Positions 37,001 through 46,259 of a stretch of 64,000 bases of DNA are shown here, one piece after another; position 1 is the first letter of the stretch; each line of letters starts with the position of its first letter. This stretch comes from CAWEPK01 sp963835595 (GTDB lineage: Bacteria > Desulfobacterota > Syntrophorhabdia > Syntrophorhabdales > WCHB1-27): NCBI GenBank assembly GCA_963835595.1, contig CAWIGL010000003.1:248001-312000 (forward strand). Reading direction: 5' to 3'. Under the pieces are notes generated by a model. It was not told the origin of the DNA and did not search any database. It saw only the letters and a list, made by a program, of their open reading frames with translations. The translations under genes and the position numbers were made by a program.

Positions 37001-37161
37001 AGTTGTTGACGCTCTACACGACGCCGGTGATGTACCTGTTCCTCGACCGCTTCCGCCTGAGGATGAAGGCCCTGTCGCGCCTGGGCATATTCGCGCGCCT
37101 GCGCAGAAGGGACCTGGGGACCGCTGGCATTAACAGAGGTGAAGTCGATGAGACTCTTTAG
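34003..37161 (+). CDS. RND efflux permease (MdtC-like)
   Basis: This 1052-residue pump subunit is a paralogue of the preceding one. It starts MNISSSFIGRPVATTLLTIG, has proton-relay aspartates in ATGFVVDDAIVVLENV, and ends with the same IVKKNGIMMVDFAIDAE block. Lengths and domain order are normal for the family. It overlaps the outer-membrane channel gene by 14 bases. With the MdtB-like neighbour it probably forms a mixed pump; exported substrates cannot be predicted. Confidence 0.93.
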   Translation: MNISSSFIGRPVATTLLTIGIILAGAAAFYMLPVSPLPAVDFPTIFVSAVLPGADPETMATSVATPLERQLGRIAGVTEMTSVSNRGATSITLQFDLDRNINGAARDVQAAINAARSFLPPNLPNQPTYRKVNPSDAPVLIVSLTSDHVPASRMYDAASSIMMQKLSQVPGVGQVFVGGGALPAVRVDLNPTALNRYGIGLADVRGVLQQTSVNRPRGQIVGEDRMWDIHTNDQLRKAADYMPVIVAYRSGAAVRLPDIGRVEDSVEDVRTGGLVNGKRAVMVVIFRQPNANIIDTVDRVKAILPQLQASLPGGIDFSILQDRTPPIRGSLHDVEITLLISFGLVILVVFAFLRNLRSTVIPAVAVGTSLIGTFGVMYLFGYNLDNLSLMALTIATGFVVDDAIVVLENVTRHIEQGVKPRAAALLGSKEIGFTVLSMSLSLVAVFIPILMMGGMVGRLFREFAVTLSTAILMSMVVSLTTTSMMCARVLKNGKEEEHGRFYRMSEDGFNWLRHKYEVSLGWVLCHAGLMLVVMGLTVATSVFLFIVLPKGFFPEQDIGRISGAIQADQDVSYQAMIGKLTRALSIIKKDPEVNMVGGYTGAGGGGGTAANTANMFISLKPFSERTVSVGKVIARLRKQLSQIPGAPVYLVPVQDLRIGGRRSNAMYQYTLWGDNLDDLVHWAPRVYQRIRVLPALVDVNSDQQNKGLEATLVIDRDTASRMGITAQAIDDVLYDAFGQRQVSITYTQLNQYHVVMEVAPEYWQRPETLHDIYLRGSGGNMVPLSAFTHFERRATSLAVNHQGQYPSVTISFNMAPGKSLGEAVREIEDATHKIGLPASIRGSFMGTAQAFQASLANEPLLILAALVTVYIVLGILYESLVHPLTILSTLPSAGVGAMLALLVFRTDLTIIAFIGIVLLIGIVKKNGIMMVDFAIDAERRQGMGPVDAIHKACLLRFRPIMMTTMAALLGAVPLAVGTGVGSELRRPLGISIVGGLIFSQLLTLYTTPVMYLFLDRFRLRMKALSRLGIFARLRRRDLGTAGINRGEVDETL

Positions 37162-38629
37162 GAAAATAAAGACCGGCGCCGCAAGACGCGCGCGCAGGAA
37201 GCGGCAGGGGGCGGCTGCGCTGGCGCTGCTTTTCGGCCTGGCCTCCTGCACGGTCGGACCCAACTACGTAAAGCCCGCCGCGCCGATGCAGGAGACGTTC
37301 AAGGAGATGGAAGGCTGGAAAAAGGCGGAGCCGAAGGAAGACCTCCTGCGCGGCAACTGGTGGGAGGTCTTTGCCAACCCCGAATTGTCCGCCCTGGAAG
37401 AGCAGGTCAGCATCACGAACCAGAACATCGCGACTGCCGAGGCGAACTTCCGCCAGGCCCTCGCCCTCGTCCAGGTGGCCCGCGCATCCTATTTCCCAAC
37501 TGTGGGCGTCGCGCCGTCCGCCACCAGGCTCTACCGCTCGACAGGAAGCGCGGTAAGCGCCTCAACCGCAGGCAGCACCACCGCCCCGACGGTCAACATC
37601 TATTCGGCGCCGGGCAGCGCCTCCTGGGCGCCGGACCTCTGGGGCCTCGTGCGGCGCAACGTCGAGTCGAGCCGCGCAAGCGCCCAGGCGTCGGCTGCGA
37701 CCCTCGAAGGCGTGCGCCTGAGCGCCCACGGGCAGGTCGCCCAGGACTATTTCCAGCTACGCACCCTCGACGCCCAAAAAGCACTCCTCCACGAGACGGT
37801 CGAGGCCTACCGCAAGTCCCTGCAACTGACCGAGAACAGATACAAGGGCGGGGTCGCGTCGAGGGCCGACGTGCTCCAGGCGGAGACGCAGCTCAAGACG
37901 ACCCTCGCCCAGGAGATCGACGTAGGCGTGCAGCGCGCCCAGATGGAGCACGCCCTTGCCCTCCTTACGGGCAGGCCGCCGGCTGGCTTCTCACTCCCGT
38001 TCTCGCCGCTCTCGGTGCTGCCGCCCTCCATACCCGTGGGCGTGCCTTCGATGCTCCTCGAAAGAAGGCCGGACGTAGCGACCAGCGAGCGGAACATGGC
38101 CGCGGCCAACGCCCAGATAGGCGTGACTATCGCGGCCTGGTATCCCACCCTGACGCTCGGCACGGCGGGGGGCTTCCTGAGCACCAGCGCGTCCCAGTGG
38201 TTCACGTGGCCCATGCGCTTCTGGTCCGCCGGCCCCGGAGTTTCCCAGCTCGTCTATGACGGGGGCTTGAGAAAGGCGCGAACGGCCCAGGCGAGGGCAG
38301 CCTACGAGTCCACCGTCGCGACTTACCGTCAGACGGTGCTCACCGCCTTCCAGGAGGTCGAGGACGCCCTGGCCGCCCTGCGTATCCTTGAGCAGGAGGC
38401 GGACATCCAGGCGCAGGCGGTGGCGGCCGCAGAGCAGTCGCTCGCGGTCATCACGAACCAGTACCGCCAGGGGACGGTCGCCTATCTCAACGTCATCGTG
38501 GCCCAGACGACCGTGCTGAGCAACAAGATCACGGCGCTGAGCATACTGGGCCGCAGGATGACGGCAGCGGTGCTGTTGATCGAAGCCCTGGGCGGCGGCT
38601 GGGACGTAACTGGACTTCCGAAAGTATAA
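37148..38629 (+). CDS. Outer-membrane efflux lipoprotein (OprM/NodT family)
   Basis: This 493-residue outer-membrane channel completes the tripartite pump encoded upstream. A lipobox LASC puts the lipidated cysteine at residue 34, followed by TVGPNYVKP, the usual start of NodT-family mature proteins. NWWEVFANPELSALEEQ and the C-terminal RTAQARAAYESTVATYRQ are typical OEP repeats. The ATG at 37148 with GAGGTG 5 bases upstream is preferred to a GTG three codons earlier. The gene overlaps the pump gene, so it is the last gene of this operon. Confidence 0.92.
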   Translation: MRLFRKIKTGAARRARRKRQGAAALALLFGLASCTVGPNYVKPAAPMQETFKEMEGWKKAEPKEDLLRGNWWEVFANPELSALEEQVSITNQNIATAEANFRQALALVQVARASYFPTVGVAPSATRLYRSTGSAVSASTAGSTTAPTVNIYSAPGSASWAPDLWGLVRRNVESSRASAQASAATLEGVRLSAHGQVAQDYFQLRTLDAQKALLHETVEAYRKSLQLTENRYKGGVASRADVLQAETQLKTTLAQEIDVGVQRAQMEHALALLTGRPPAGFSLPFSPLSVLPPSIPVGVPSMLLERRPDVATSERNMAAANAQIGVTIAAWYPTLTLGTAGGFLSTSASQWFTWPMRFWSAGPGVSQLVYDGGLRKARTAQARAAYESTVATYRQTVLTAFQEVEDALAALRILEQEADIQAQAVAAAEQSLAVITNQYRQGTVAYLNVIVAQTTVLSNKITALSILGRRMTAAVLLIEALGGGWDVTGLPKV

Positions 38630-38670
38630 TTCCTAGCCCGTTGCGGCGGCGTCTGAGGCGCTGCAATTAT

Positions 38671-38728
38671 TGGGGCTCAGCGCCCCCTCCAGCGGCAAAG
38701 CCGCATGGAGCCTCCCCCCTCATGAAAA
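38671..38728 (-). repeat. Modular palindromic repeat, copy C
   Basis: On the minus strand it reads TTTTCATGAGGGGGGAGG, then a hairpin CGGCTTTGCCG, then CTGGAGGGGGCGCTGAGCCCC. The first block matches copy A and the later block matches copy B, so the three copies share modules in different combinations. It lies in the 270-base gap between the two convergent efflux operons. Confidence 0.7.
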
Positions 38729-38850
38729 GCTAAGACGGCGTCGCGCTGCGGTCCGCGACGCTTCGACGTACGCAAAAAGTACGCCTTCGCGCCTCGAACC
38801 TCGCGCTTCACCAAATCTGCATCGCCATACTTGCCGCTATAACTCGCTCC
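38729..38850. repeat. Hairpin-rich intergenic sequence
   Basis: A series of short stem-loops follows copy C: GCGTCGC/GCGACGC (around 38739-38762) and GTACGCAAAAAGTACGC shortly after. No coding sequence is visible on either strand. Its spacing between two convergent operons suggests it is a non-coding dispersed repeat, perhaps also stopping transcription. Confidence 0.45.
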
Positions 38851-38899
38851 CTTATGAGACGTGCAATTACTATATGTTATGACGTATTATTAAAGTCAA

Positions 38900-41800
38900 T
38901 TATGAGAGCTTGTCTTGCTTCGCGGGGGTGCCTGGCGGTCTGTGCTGGTTATGTTTCCTCTCGCTCAGTCTTTGCATGACGACGAAGAAGACGGGGACGA
39001 AGGGGATGGCGAGGAGCGTCGAGGCGCACATGCCGCCGAAGACGACCGTGCCGATGGCCCGCTGGCTGACCGCGCCCGCGCCGTAGGCGAAGAGAAGGGG
39101 GGCAACGCCGAGGATGAAGGCAAAGGAGGTCATCACGATGGGGCGGAAGCGGCGGTCCGTGGCCTCGATGGCGGCCTCCTCGATGGATACGCCCTCCCTT
39201 CGGAGGTCGCGGGCGAACTCCACGACGAGGATGGCGTTCTTACTCGCCAGGGCGATCATGAGCACAAGGCCGATCTGCGTGTAGAGGTTGTTGTCGTAGC
39301 CCCGGACCAGGAGGCCGACAAGGACGCCGACGAGCGCCATAGGGACGGCCAGGAGCACTGCCGCCGGTGAGGTCCAGCTTTCGTACAGGGCGGCCAGCAC
39401 CATGAAGACGAGCGTGACGGAGAGGGCATAGATGATATAAGGCTCGTAGCCCACCTTCTTCTCCTGATAGGACGTGGCCGTCCATTCATACCCGAACCCG
39501 GCGTGCAGGGCGTGCCCCGCCACCCGCTCCATGCCGCTGATCGCCTGTCCGGAGCTGAAGCCGGAGGCGGCGGAGCCGAAAATGGAGGCCGCTGGGTACA
39601 GGTTGTAGCGGGTAATCAGCTCCGAGCCCATCGTGCGCCTTGCCCGTAGGAGGCTGCCCAGGGGCACCATCTGACCCTGGGCATTCCGCGTATAGAGTCT
39701 GTTTATATCCTCCACCGTGTTCCGGTAGGGGTCGCTCGCCTGGATATAGACCTGGTATATCTGGTTGAATTTGTTGAAGAGGTTGACGAAGGAGGAGCCG
39801 ACGTATCCCGTCAGGGTCTGGAAGATATTTCCCAGGGGGACGTTGAACGCCTGGGCCTTCGTCCGGTCTATATCGAGGTATATCTGCGGGCTGTGGGCGT
39901 TGAAGGTGGTTGTCAGCCCCCCGAGGCCGGGCGTCCGGTTGCCTGCGTCTACGAGCGCGCCGGCCGCCTGCTCAAGGGCCTCCGGACCGGCGCCCCCCCT
40001 GTCCTCCACCATCATCTGAAAGCCCCCCGATTGTCCGAGCCCCTCTGATGGGCGGCGGGATGACGACGAAGGCGAGGGCGTCCTGGATGCGGGCCAGCTC
40101 CCTGTTGAGGCCCGAGACGATGACGTCCTGGGTAAGCCGGCGGCCCCGCTTGCTCCAGTCCTCGTAGACGACGAAGACGGTTATGCTCGTTGCGACGTTC
40201 GCTGCGTCGAGGACCGAGTAGCCGCCTATATCGACCCAGCCTCCAACGCCCGGCGTCTTCCTCAGTATGGCCTCGATCTGGTCGGAGACGCGGTGCAGCC
40301 TGGGCTGGGAAGCCCCGTCCGGCAGACGCGCCAAAAGTATCGCGTACCCCTGGTCCTCCGTGGGGAGAAATCCCGTCGGCCGCCTTACGAATGCCCAGGC
40401 TGCGAGTGCGATGACAAGGGCGAAGACGACGAGCGACACGGCCGGATGGCGCACCATCCGGCCCACCATGTGCATGTACGGCCGCCTCATCCCCTGGTAC
40501 ACCCTGTTGAACCCCCGGTTGAACCAGCTCTCCCGCTTTTCTTTCCTCTGCCGGAGCCACAGGGCGCACTGGGCAGGCTTCAGGGTCAGGGCGTTAATGG
40601 CGCTGATGACCGAGGTGGCTGCTATGACGAGGGCGAACTGCCTGAAGATCTGGCCCGTGATGCCGGGCAGGAAGGCGGCGGGCAGGAATACGGAGACCAG
40701 GGCCATCGTGATGCCCATGACCGGGCCTGTCAGCTCGCTCATCGCCTTGACTGCCGCGTCCCTCGGCGACAGCCCTTTCTCGATATAGTACGAGCTGTTC
40801 TCGACGATCACGATGGCGTCGTCAACCACGATGCCGATGGCGAGCACAAGGGCGAAGAGCGTCATCAGGTTGATCGTGAAGCCGAGGGCTATCATCGCGC
40901 CGAAGGCGCCTATGATCGTTACCGGGACGGTGGTCGCGGGGACGAGGAGCGCCCTGAAATTCTGGAGGAAGATCATGATTACGAGGAGCACGAGGATCGC
41001 TGCCTCGAAGAGCGTCTCGTAGACCTTCGATACGGCCTCCCTGACGAACTTGGTTGTATCGAAATGGATGCTGTACTTGAGGCCTTCGGGGAAGTCCTTG
41101 CTCATCGTGTCCACCATCCGGTAGACGCTGTTCGCCACCGCTATGGCGTTCGCCTCGGGCAGGGCGAAGACTACGACCTCCGCAGACGTGTGCCCCCGGC
41201 TGCTGCTGTAAGTTGCGTAGGTCTGCTGCCCGAGCTCGACGTACCCGAGGTCGCGCAGGCGGACGATCTGGGCGCTCGGTCCGCTCGTGTCGCTCTTTAC
41301 TATGATGTCCTCGAACTGCTTCGCGTCGGAAAGCCTGCCCAGGCTGTTGATCGTAAGCTGGAACGCCTGGTCCTTGCCCGTGGGCGGGGCGCCGAGCTGG
41401 CCGGAAGTGACCTGCACGTTCTGGTCGCCCACGGCGCTGAGCACGTCGGCCGTCGTCAGGTTGAACTGTCTGAGCCTGTTGGGGTCGAGCCAGACTCGCA
41501 TACTGTACTGGCCCGCGCCGAAGACCCTCACCAGGCCCATGCCGGGCAGCCTGGCCAGCGGGTACTGCATGTTGATCTGGCCGTAATTCGAGAGGAAGGC
41601 TGCGTCGTAGCGGTCGTCGTCCGAGTAAAGGCTGACGACGAGCAGGATATTCGTCGAGACCTTTTTTACGGTCACGCCCTGGACGGTGACGCCGCCCGGC
41701 AACTGGGCCAGGGCTGTGGCCACCTGGTTCTGGACGAGGGTGAGGGACTTGTCGAGGTCCGTGCCTATGTCGAAGGTGATCGTGAGCGCATAGGTGCCGT

Positions 41801-42056
41801 CGCTTCCGCTGGTCGAGAGCATATAGATGGAGTGCTCCACGCCGTTGACTGCCTGCTCCAGGGGTACGCCTATCGTCTCTGCGACGACGGAGGCGCTGGC
41901 GCCGGGGTATCGCGTCGTCACCTGTATCGTGGGCGGGGTGATGGGCGGATACTGCTCGACGGGGAGCCGGACATAGCTTATGATGCCTATGATGATCGTG
42001 ATGACTGCTAGGACGTTCGCAAGGATGGGCCGGTCGATGAAGAATGTGGAGATCAC
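38900..42056 (-). CDS. RND efflux permease (AcrB-like), interrupted by a one-base frameshift
   Basis: Two minus-strand frames together make one HAE1-type pump of about 1051 residues. The first runs from MISTFFIDRPILANVLA to FVVIPPPIRG, the second from FQMMVEDRGGAG to the end near PGTPAKQDKLS. They join at a GGGG run (40040-40043 on plus), where one extra G shifts the frame. Proton-relay aspartates lie in AIGIVVDDAIVIVENS. VLMIALASKNAILVVEFARD is the second-half signature. The start is GTG 42056, overlapping the adaptor stop as GTGA. If the extra base is real the pump is broken; if it is a sequencing error it is intact. Confidence 0.88.
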
Positions 42057-43231
42057 GGCGTGGGTCCGTCCTGCCTCCGGGGCGTCACCTTGCGGCCCGG
42101 CACGGCCTTCTGCAAGCCCTTTACGACGATCCATTCCTCCGGTCCGAGGCCCGCGGCTATGTCCCTCATGCCGCCGACCTCGGTCCCGACCGTGACATAG
42201 CGGCGCTCCACCGTGTTGTCCGGCCCGACGATAAGAAGGAAAAAGCCGCGCTGGTCTGAGCCGATCGCCTCCTGCGGCACAAGGAGGCCTTTTTTCTGCC
42301 TGAGAGGGACGCGGACCCTGGCGTAGGCCCCTGCCGGAAGTCCGCCCTCCGGGTTATGGAATATGCCGCGCATCTGGAGCGTGCCGGAGGTGGCCGTAAG
42401 GCTGATTGAGGCGAAGTCGAGGAGGCCCTTGTGGGGATAGCCGCGCTCCTCCAGGACGCCTATGAAGACGGGCCATTTCTCGGCCTTTGCCCTCCCAGGC
42501 AGCCAGCGGGCCTCCGTCAGCCTGGCGAGGTCGGATTCGCTGATCGTGAAATACGCATAAATGGGGTCGATCCGGTTGACCGATGTCAGCACGGTCACCT
42601 CGCTCGATCCGACGAGGTTGCCCGGATCGACGAGCCTCCTGTCCACGCGTCCGTCGAAGGGGGCGCGCACCTCGGTGTATTCGAGGTTAAGGGTTGCGAG
42701 GTCGCGGGCCGCGCGGGCGCTCATCAGGTTGGCCCTCGCGGAGTCCCTCTGGAACCGCCAGTTATCGACGTCCGACTGGGCGGCCGCCTTGCGCTGGAAT
42801 AGCTCCGAGTAACGGTTGAACTGGGCGGTCGCGTATTCGAGCTGGGCGCTTTGCAGCAATATCGCGGCCTCCGCCTGCGCCAGGGCGTCCCGGTACGTGT
42901 TCTGCTGTATGACGAAGAGAAGCTGCCCCTCCTTGACTAGCTGGCCGTCCTGGAAAAGGACCTTGTCGAGGTAGCCGGCCACGCGCGCGCGAAGCTGGAC
43001 GGTCAAGATGGCCTGGGTGCTGCCTGTCGATTCGATGTATTCGGTGATGAGGCGGGCTACGGGCCGGACGACGGTCACCGCCGGGGGCGGGGGAGGGGGC
43101 GCGGGCTTCGCCCTGCACGACAATAAGAAAGCCGCGCAGAGGAGCGCAGCCGCAGCCCAGACTGCGGCGTGACCGGCCCTCATGCGCCATCCCCGCGTAT
43201 ATCCGGCAGACGCCGGCTTTATCCGTTTCAT
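42053..43231 (-). CDS. RND efflux periplasmic adaptor lipoprotein (AcrA-like)
   Basis: This 392-residue adaptor has a lipobox LLSC (cysteine at about residue 39) followed by a proline-rich linker, so it is anchored by lipid. Lipoyl half-motifs are VQLRARVAGYLDKVLFQDGQ and YTEVRAPFDGRVDRRLVDPG. TSVNRIDPIYAYFTISESDL is a typical beta-barrel stretch. It is the middle gene of the order channel, adaptor, pump on the minus strand. An internal ATG at 43183 is a possible later start. Confidence 0.92.
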   Translation of the reverse strand: MKRIKPASAGYTRGWRMRAGHAAVWAAAALLCAAFLLSCRAKPAPPPPPPAVTVVRPVARLITEYIESTGSTQAILTVQLRARVAGYLDKVLFQDGQLVKEGQLLFVIQQNTYRDALAQAEAAILLQSAQLEYATAQFNRYSELFQRKAAAQSDVDNWRFQRDSARANLMSARAARDLATLNLEYTEVRAPFDGRVDRRLVDPGNLVGSSEVTVLTSVNRIDPIYAYFTISESDLARLTEARWLPGRAKAEKWPVFIGVLEERGYPHKGLLDFASISLTATSGTLQMRGIFHNPEGGLPAGAYARVRVPLRQKKGLLVPQEAIGSDQRGFFLLIVGPDNTVERRYVTVGTEVGGMRDIAAGLGPEEWIVVKGLQKAVPGRKVTPRRQDGPTP

Positions 43232-43279
43232 GGGTCTCTCAGTCCCTCCGTTTCTTCCGAGCCTGACACGGCCCTTTCC

Positions 43280-44893
43280 TTACCAGTCCGGCGGCCTCAC
43301 GAGAGGACGCTCTTTCTCAGGCGTTTCCGGCGGCATGTAAGCCGCAAAGTCGAGGAGATGACCCCAGTTGGTCCGCTTCGCCATAGCCTGCCTGATCTCG
43401 GCAGGCACGAGGTCCTTCCCCTCCCTTATCTCCCATCCGCCGCCCAGCGCCCTGTATATCGCCACCAGGTTGTTCGCGACTGCGCCCAGGGTCGTGGCGA
43501 AATTGTCCTGCTCCGTAAGGAGCGCCTGGGAGCTGACGATCACGGTCGTGAAGTCCGTCGTGCCCACCCGGTACTGCTGGCCGCCGAGGTCGAGGGACCG
43601 CTGCGCAGCCGCCGTGCTGCCCGCGAGGAGCTCCGCCCTTTCCTGCGACCTCAAGTAAGCGACGATCGCGTCCTCCACGTTCTGCTGGGCCGTGAGCACC
43701 GTATTCTGGTACGTAGTCAAAAGCTCCTGGAAGCGCGCGTCCTGGAGGCGCACGTTGTTCGTGAGCTGGCCGTAGTTCAGAACGTTCCAGATAAGCCCCG
43801 GGCCGACTGCATAGTTCCTGCTGCCCCACTGGGATATGTCTCCCAGGCTCGACCCCGGTATGTTCGTGGAGAGGAAGCCGAAGTTGCCGGAGAGGGCGAA
43901 GGCGGGGTAGAGATACGCGCGGGCCACGCCGATCTGGGCGGATTGCGCCATCGCCCGGTATTCCGCACCGCGCACGTCCGGCCTGCGCCTTATGAGGTCT
44001 GCGGGGATGCCGACGGTCACCTGCATGGGAGGGACCGGGATGGCCGACGGGCCGGAAAGCTCCTCGGTGAGGTCGGAGGGCGGCGTCCCGAGCAGGATGC
44101 TCAGGGCGTGCTTCGTCTGCTGGAGCTGGATCTGCAGCGCGGGGACGGTCGCCTTCGTCTCGTTGAGCAGCGTCCCGGCCTGCGCCACCTCCCTGTCCGT
44201 GGCCGCGCCGAATTCCCTCCGCGCCTCTACTATCTTTAAATTTTCGAGTTGCGACTCGACGTTCTTTTGGGCGATCTCGATGCGCTTCTCCAGGGTCCTT
44301 ATGTTTATGTAGTTCGCAGCTACGTCCGCCGTCAGGGTGACGAGGGCGTTGTCGTAGTCGGCGACGCTCGCAAGGAGGCTTGCGTCTGCCGATTCGACGT
44401 TCCGCCTGAACTTGCCCCAGAAGTCGATCTCCCAGTTGCCGCCTATCCCTATCTGGTCCTGCCAGTACGTTACAAGGCCGCCGCTCGTGATGGCGCTGAC
44501 CGTCGAGTGGCCGCTCACGCCGTTGTACTGGAGGGCGCCGGTCACCTGCTGCGTTTGCGGGTAAAGCTCGCCTACGGCTATGCCGAGCTGCGCCCTTGCC
44601 TCCAGGACCCTCACCCCCGCGATGCGCAACTGGAGGTTCTGCCTGTAAGCGGTGTCGATCAGCCTGTCGAGGACGGGGTCGTTGAAGACGCGCCACCAGG
44701 CGCGATAATCGGCCGGGCCCGGCGCGACGCGCTGCCCGTCCGCCTCGTGCCAGGCGGAGGCGACAGGGGCAGGGGGCCGCACGTAGTCAGGCCCCACCTT
44801 CGTGCACGAGACGGCCGAAAGGAGCAGAAAAATCAGGGCGGCGGACGCGGCGCAGAGTTGCTTTGGGGCGGAGGCGGCCGCGTGAATGTGCAC
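43280..44893 (-). CDS. Outer-membrane efflux lipoprotein (OprM/NodT family)
   Basis: This protein of about 537 residues is the outer-membrane channel of the second efflux system. A lipobox SAVSC gives a lipidated cysteine near residue 30, followed by TKVGPDYVRPPAPV, and RAWWRVFNDPVLDRLIDTA is typical of the family. The frame stays open far upstream without a recognisable signal sequence; GTG 44893 gives a normal lipoprotein signal peptide and is chosen, without a clear Shine-Dalgarno, so the start is uncertain. It is first in the minus-strand operon, 48 bases before the adaptor. Confidence 0.88.
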   Translation of the reverse strand: MHIHAAASAPKQLCAASAALIFLLLSAVSCTKVGPDYVRPPAPVASAWHEADGQRVAPGPADYRAWWRVFNDPVLDRLIDTAYRQNLQLRIAGVRVLEARAQLGIAVGELYPQTQQVTGALQYNGVSGHSTVSAITSGGLVTYWQDQIGIGGNWEIDFWGKFRRNVESADASLLASVADYDNALVTLTADVAANYINIRTLEKRIEIAQKNVESQLENLKIVEARREFGAATDREVAQAGTLLNETKATVPALQIQLQQTKHALSILLGTPPSDLTEELSGPSAIPVPPMQVTVGIPADLIRRRPDVRGAEYRAMAQSAQIGVARAYLYPAFALSGNFGFLSTNIPGSSLGDISQWGSRNYAVGPGLIWNVLNYGQLTNNVRLQDARFQELLTTYQNTVLTAQQNVEDAIVAYLRSQERAELLAGSTAAAQRSLDLGGQQYRVGTTDFTTVIVSSQALLTEQDNFATTLGAVANNLVAIYRALGGGWEIREGKDLVPAEIRQAMAKRTNWGHLLDFAAYMPPETPEKERPLVRPPDW

Positions 44894-45200
44894 GGCGGCG
44901 AAAGCGGCGCGGACATGTGCGGCAGCCGCAAACCCCTTCCGTTCCTCCTCGACTTCACCCAGGCAAATGCCGGCTCCCAAAGAGATCCCCCCACTTTTTC
45001 GGTGAAATGGCGGCCCCTGATCGATACGAGTGCCTGTAAATAATCTAAGCGGGGGGCGGCATGAAAGCAAGACGGGGTTTTTACGGGTCTTTCTTGCTTT
45101 TGAGAAATTGAGTGGACATCGGCGTCCGACTATGAGCGCCCGGACGCGCACCTGTTCCCTTGCATCGCGCGATCACATAGGATATGTTTTAAAAGACCGC

Positions 45201-46259
45201 ATGAAAGACACGAACGGAATGGGCGAAAAGCAGTTCTCTTTTTACACGATCCTCGCGATAGTCGTTATCCTCGGCTACCTGTGCTACCGGATCCTGCTGC
45301 CCTTCGTCGCCCCATTGAGCTGGGCGGTCGTCTTCTGCATAGTCTTCTTCCCCGTCTACCAGGTCATACTCAGGTACGTCAGGTTGCAGTCCATTGCAGC
45401 GACGGCAACCGTCGTCCTCGTCTGCATCCTCATTCTCGGGCCTTTTTCATATTTTGCATACCTCCTGACGGTCGAGCTGTCGGGCATATCGACGACGCCC
45501 CTCGACGTAAAGACCATCGCGGAGCTCTTCAACCACCCCCTCGTCAGGCAGTTGACGGACAGGCTGCTCTCCTTCTTCAACATCACGCAGGCCGATCTCC
45601 AGGCGTCGGTGCTCTCCGGCCTGTCGTCCGCGGGGAAACGGATACTGGAGTATGCGCCTGGCCGCCTGGGCGACGTAATGGGGGCCGCGTTCAACTTCAT
45701 CCTCATGGTGTTCTCCCTCTTTTTCTTCCTTCAGGACGGTCCTTACCTCCTCGGCCGGCTGAGCGAGTACCTGCCCTTTTCGGGGCCCCACAAGGACAGG
45801 CTGACGAAGCAGGTGAAGGACATCGTCATCTCTACGATATACGGCGGCATAGTGGTGGCCCTTGCCCTGGGCTGCATAGGATCGATATCGTTCGCCCTCC
45901 TCGGCCTCTACGGGCCGGGCATCTGGGGCCTTGCCATAGCGATCTCGTCGTTCATCCCCTTCGTCGGCTCGGCCATCGTCTGGATACCGGCGATACTCTT
46001 GCTCCTTTACAAGGGGGCCTTCGCAAAGGCGATCATCCTTCTCCTGATCGCTACCCTGGCGACCGCCCTGATAGACAATATCATAAGGCCGATCATCATC
46101 GGCAACCGGCTGAGGATGCCCCTTCTGGTAATATTCTTCGGCGCCCTGGGTGGCGTCGGGTTCTTCGGCCTCATAGGGATCGTCATGGGGCCGCTCGTGC
46201 TCGCCGTTTTCATCTCCATACTCGACATATTCAAAGACGTGGAGGAAAACAATGAGTAA
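45201..46259 (+). CDS. AI-2E family transporter (PerM/TqsA-like)
   Basis: This 352-residue inner-membrane protein has about eight hydrophobic segments. Characteristic are LSWAVVFCIVFFPVYQVILR near the N-terminus, FFFLQDGPYLLGRLSEYLPF in the middle, and IDNIIRPIIIGNRLRMPLL toward the end. Family members export autoinducer-2, ions or other small molecules; the actual role is unknown. The ATG at 45201 gives a standard-length protein. It overlaps the MscS gene by 8 bases and is divergent from the efflux operon. Confidence 0.9.
   Translation: MKDTNGMGEKQFSFYTILAIVVILGYLCYRILLPFVAPLSWAVVFCIVFFPVYQVILRYVRLQSIAATATVVLVCILILGPFSYFAYLLTVELSGISTTPLDVKTIAELFNHPLVRQLTDRLLSFFNITQADLQASVLSGLSSAGKRILEYAPGRLGDVMGAAFNFILMVFSLFFFLQDGPYLLGRLSEYLPFSGPHKDRLTKQVKDIVISTIYGGIVVALALGCIGSISFALLGLYGPGIWGLAIAISSFIPFVGSAIVWIPAILLLLYKGAFAKAIILLLIATLATALIDNIIRPIIIGNRLRMPLLVIFFGALGGVGFFGLIGIVMGPLVLAVFISILDIFKDVEENNE

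Noticed and set aside
6680..40050. Programmed +1 frameshifting at AGGGGCTC in the dehydrogenase and the pump
   Set aside because: The same GGG-GCT-C phase is read straight through in uppS near 48189-48200, and no stimulatory structure is evident; shared error or mutation is simpler.
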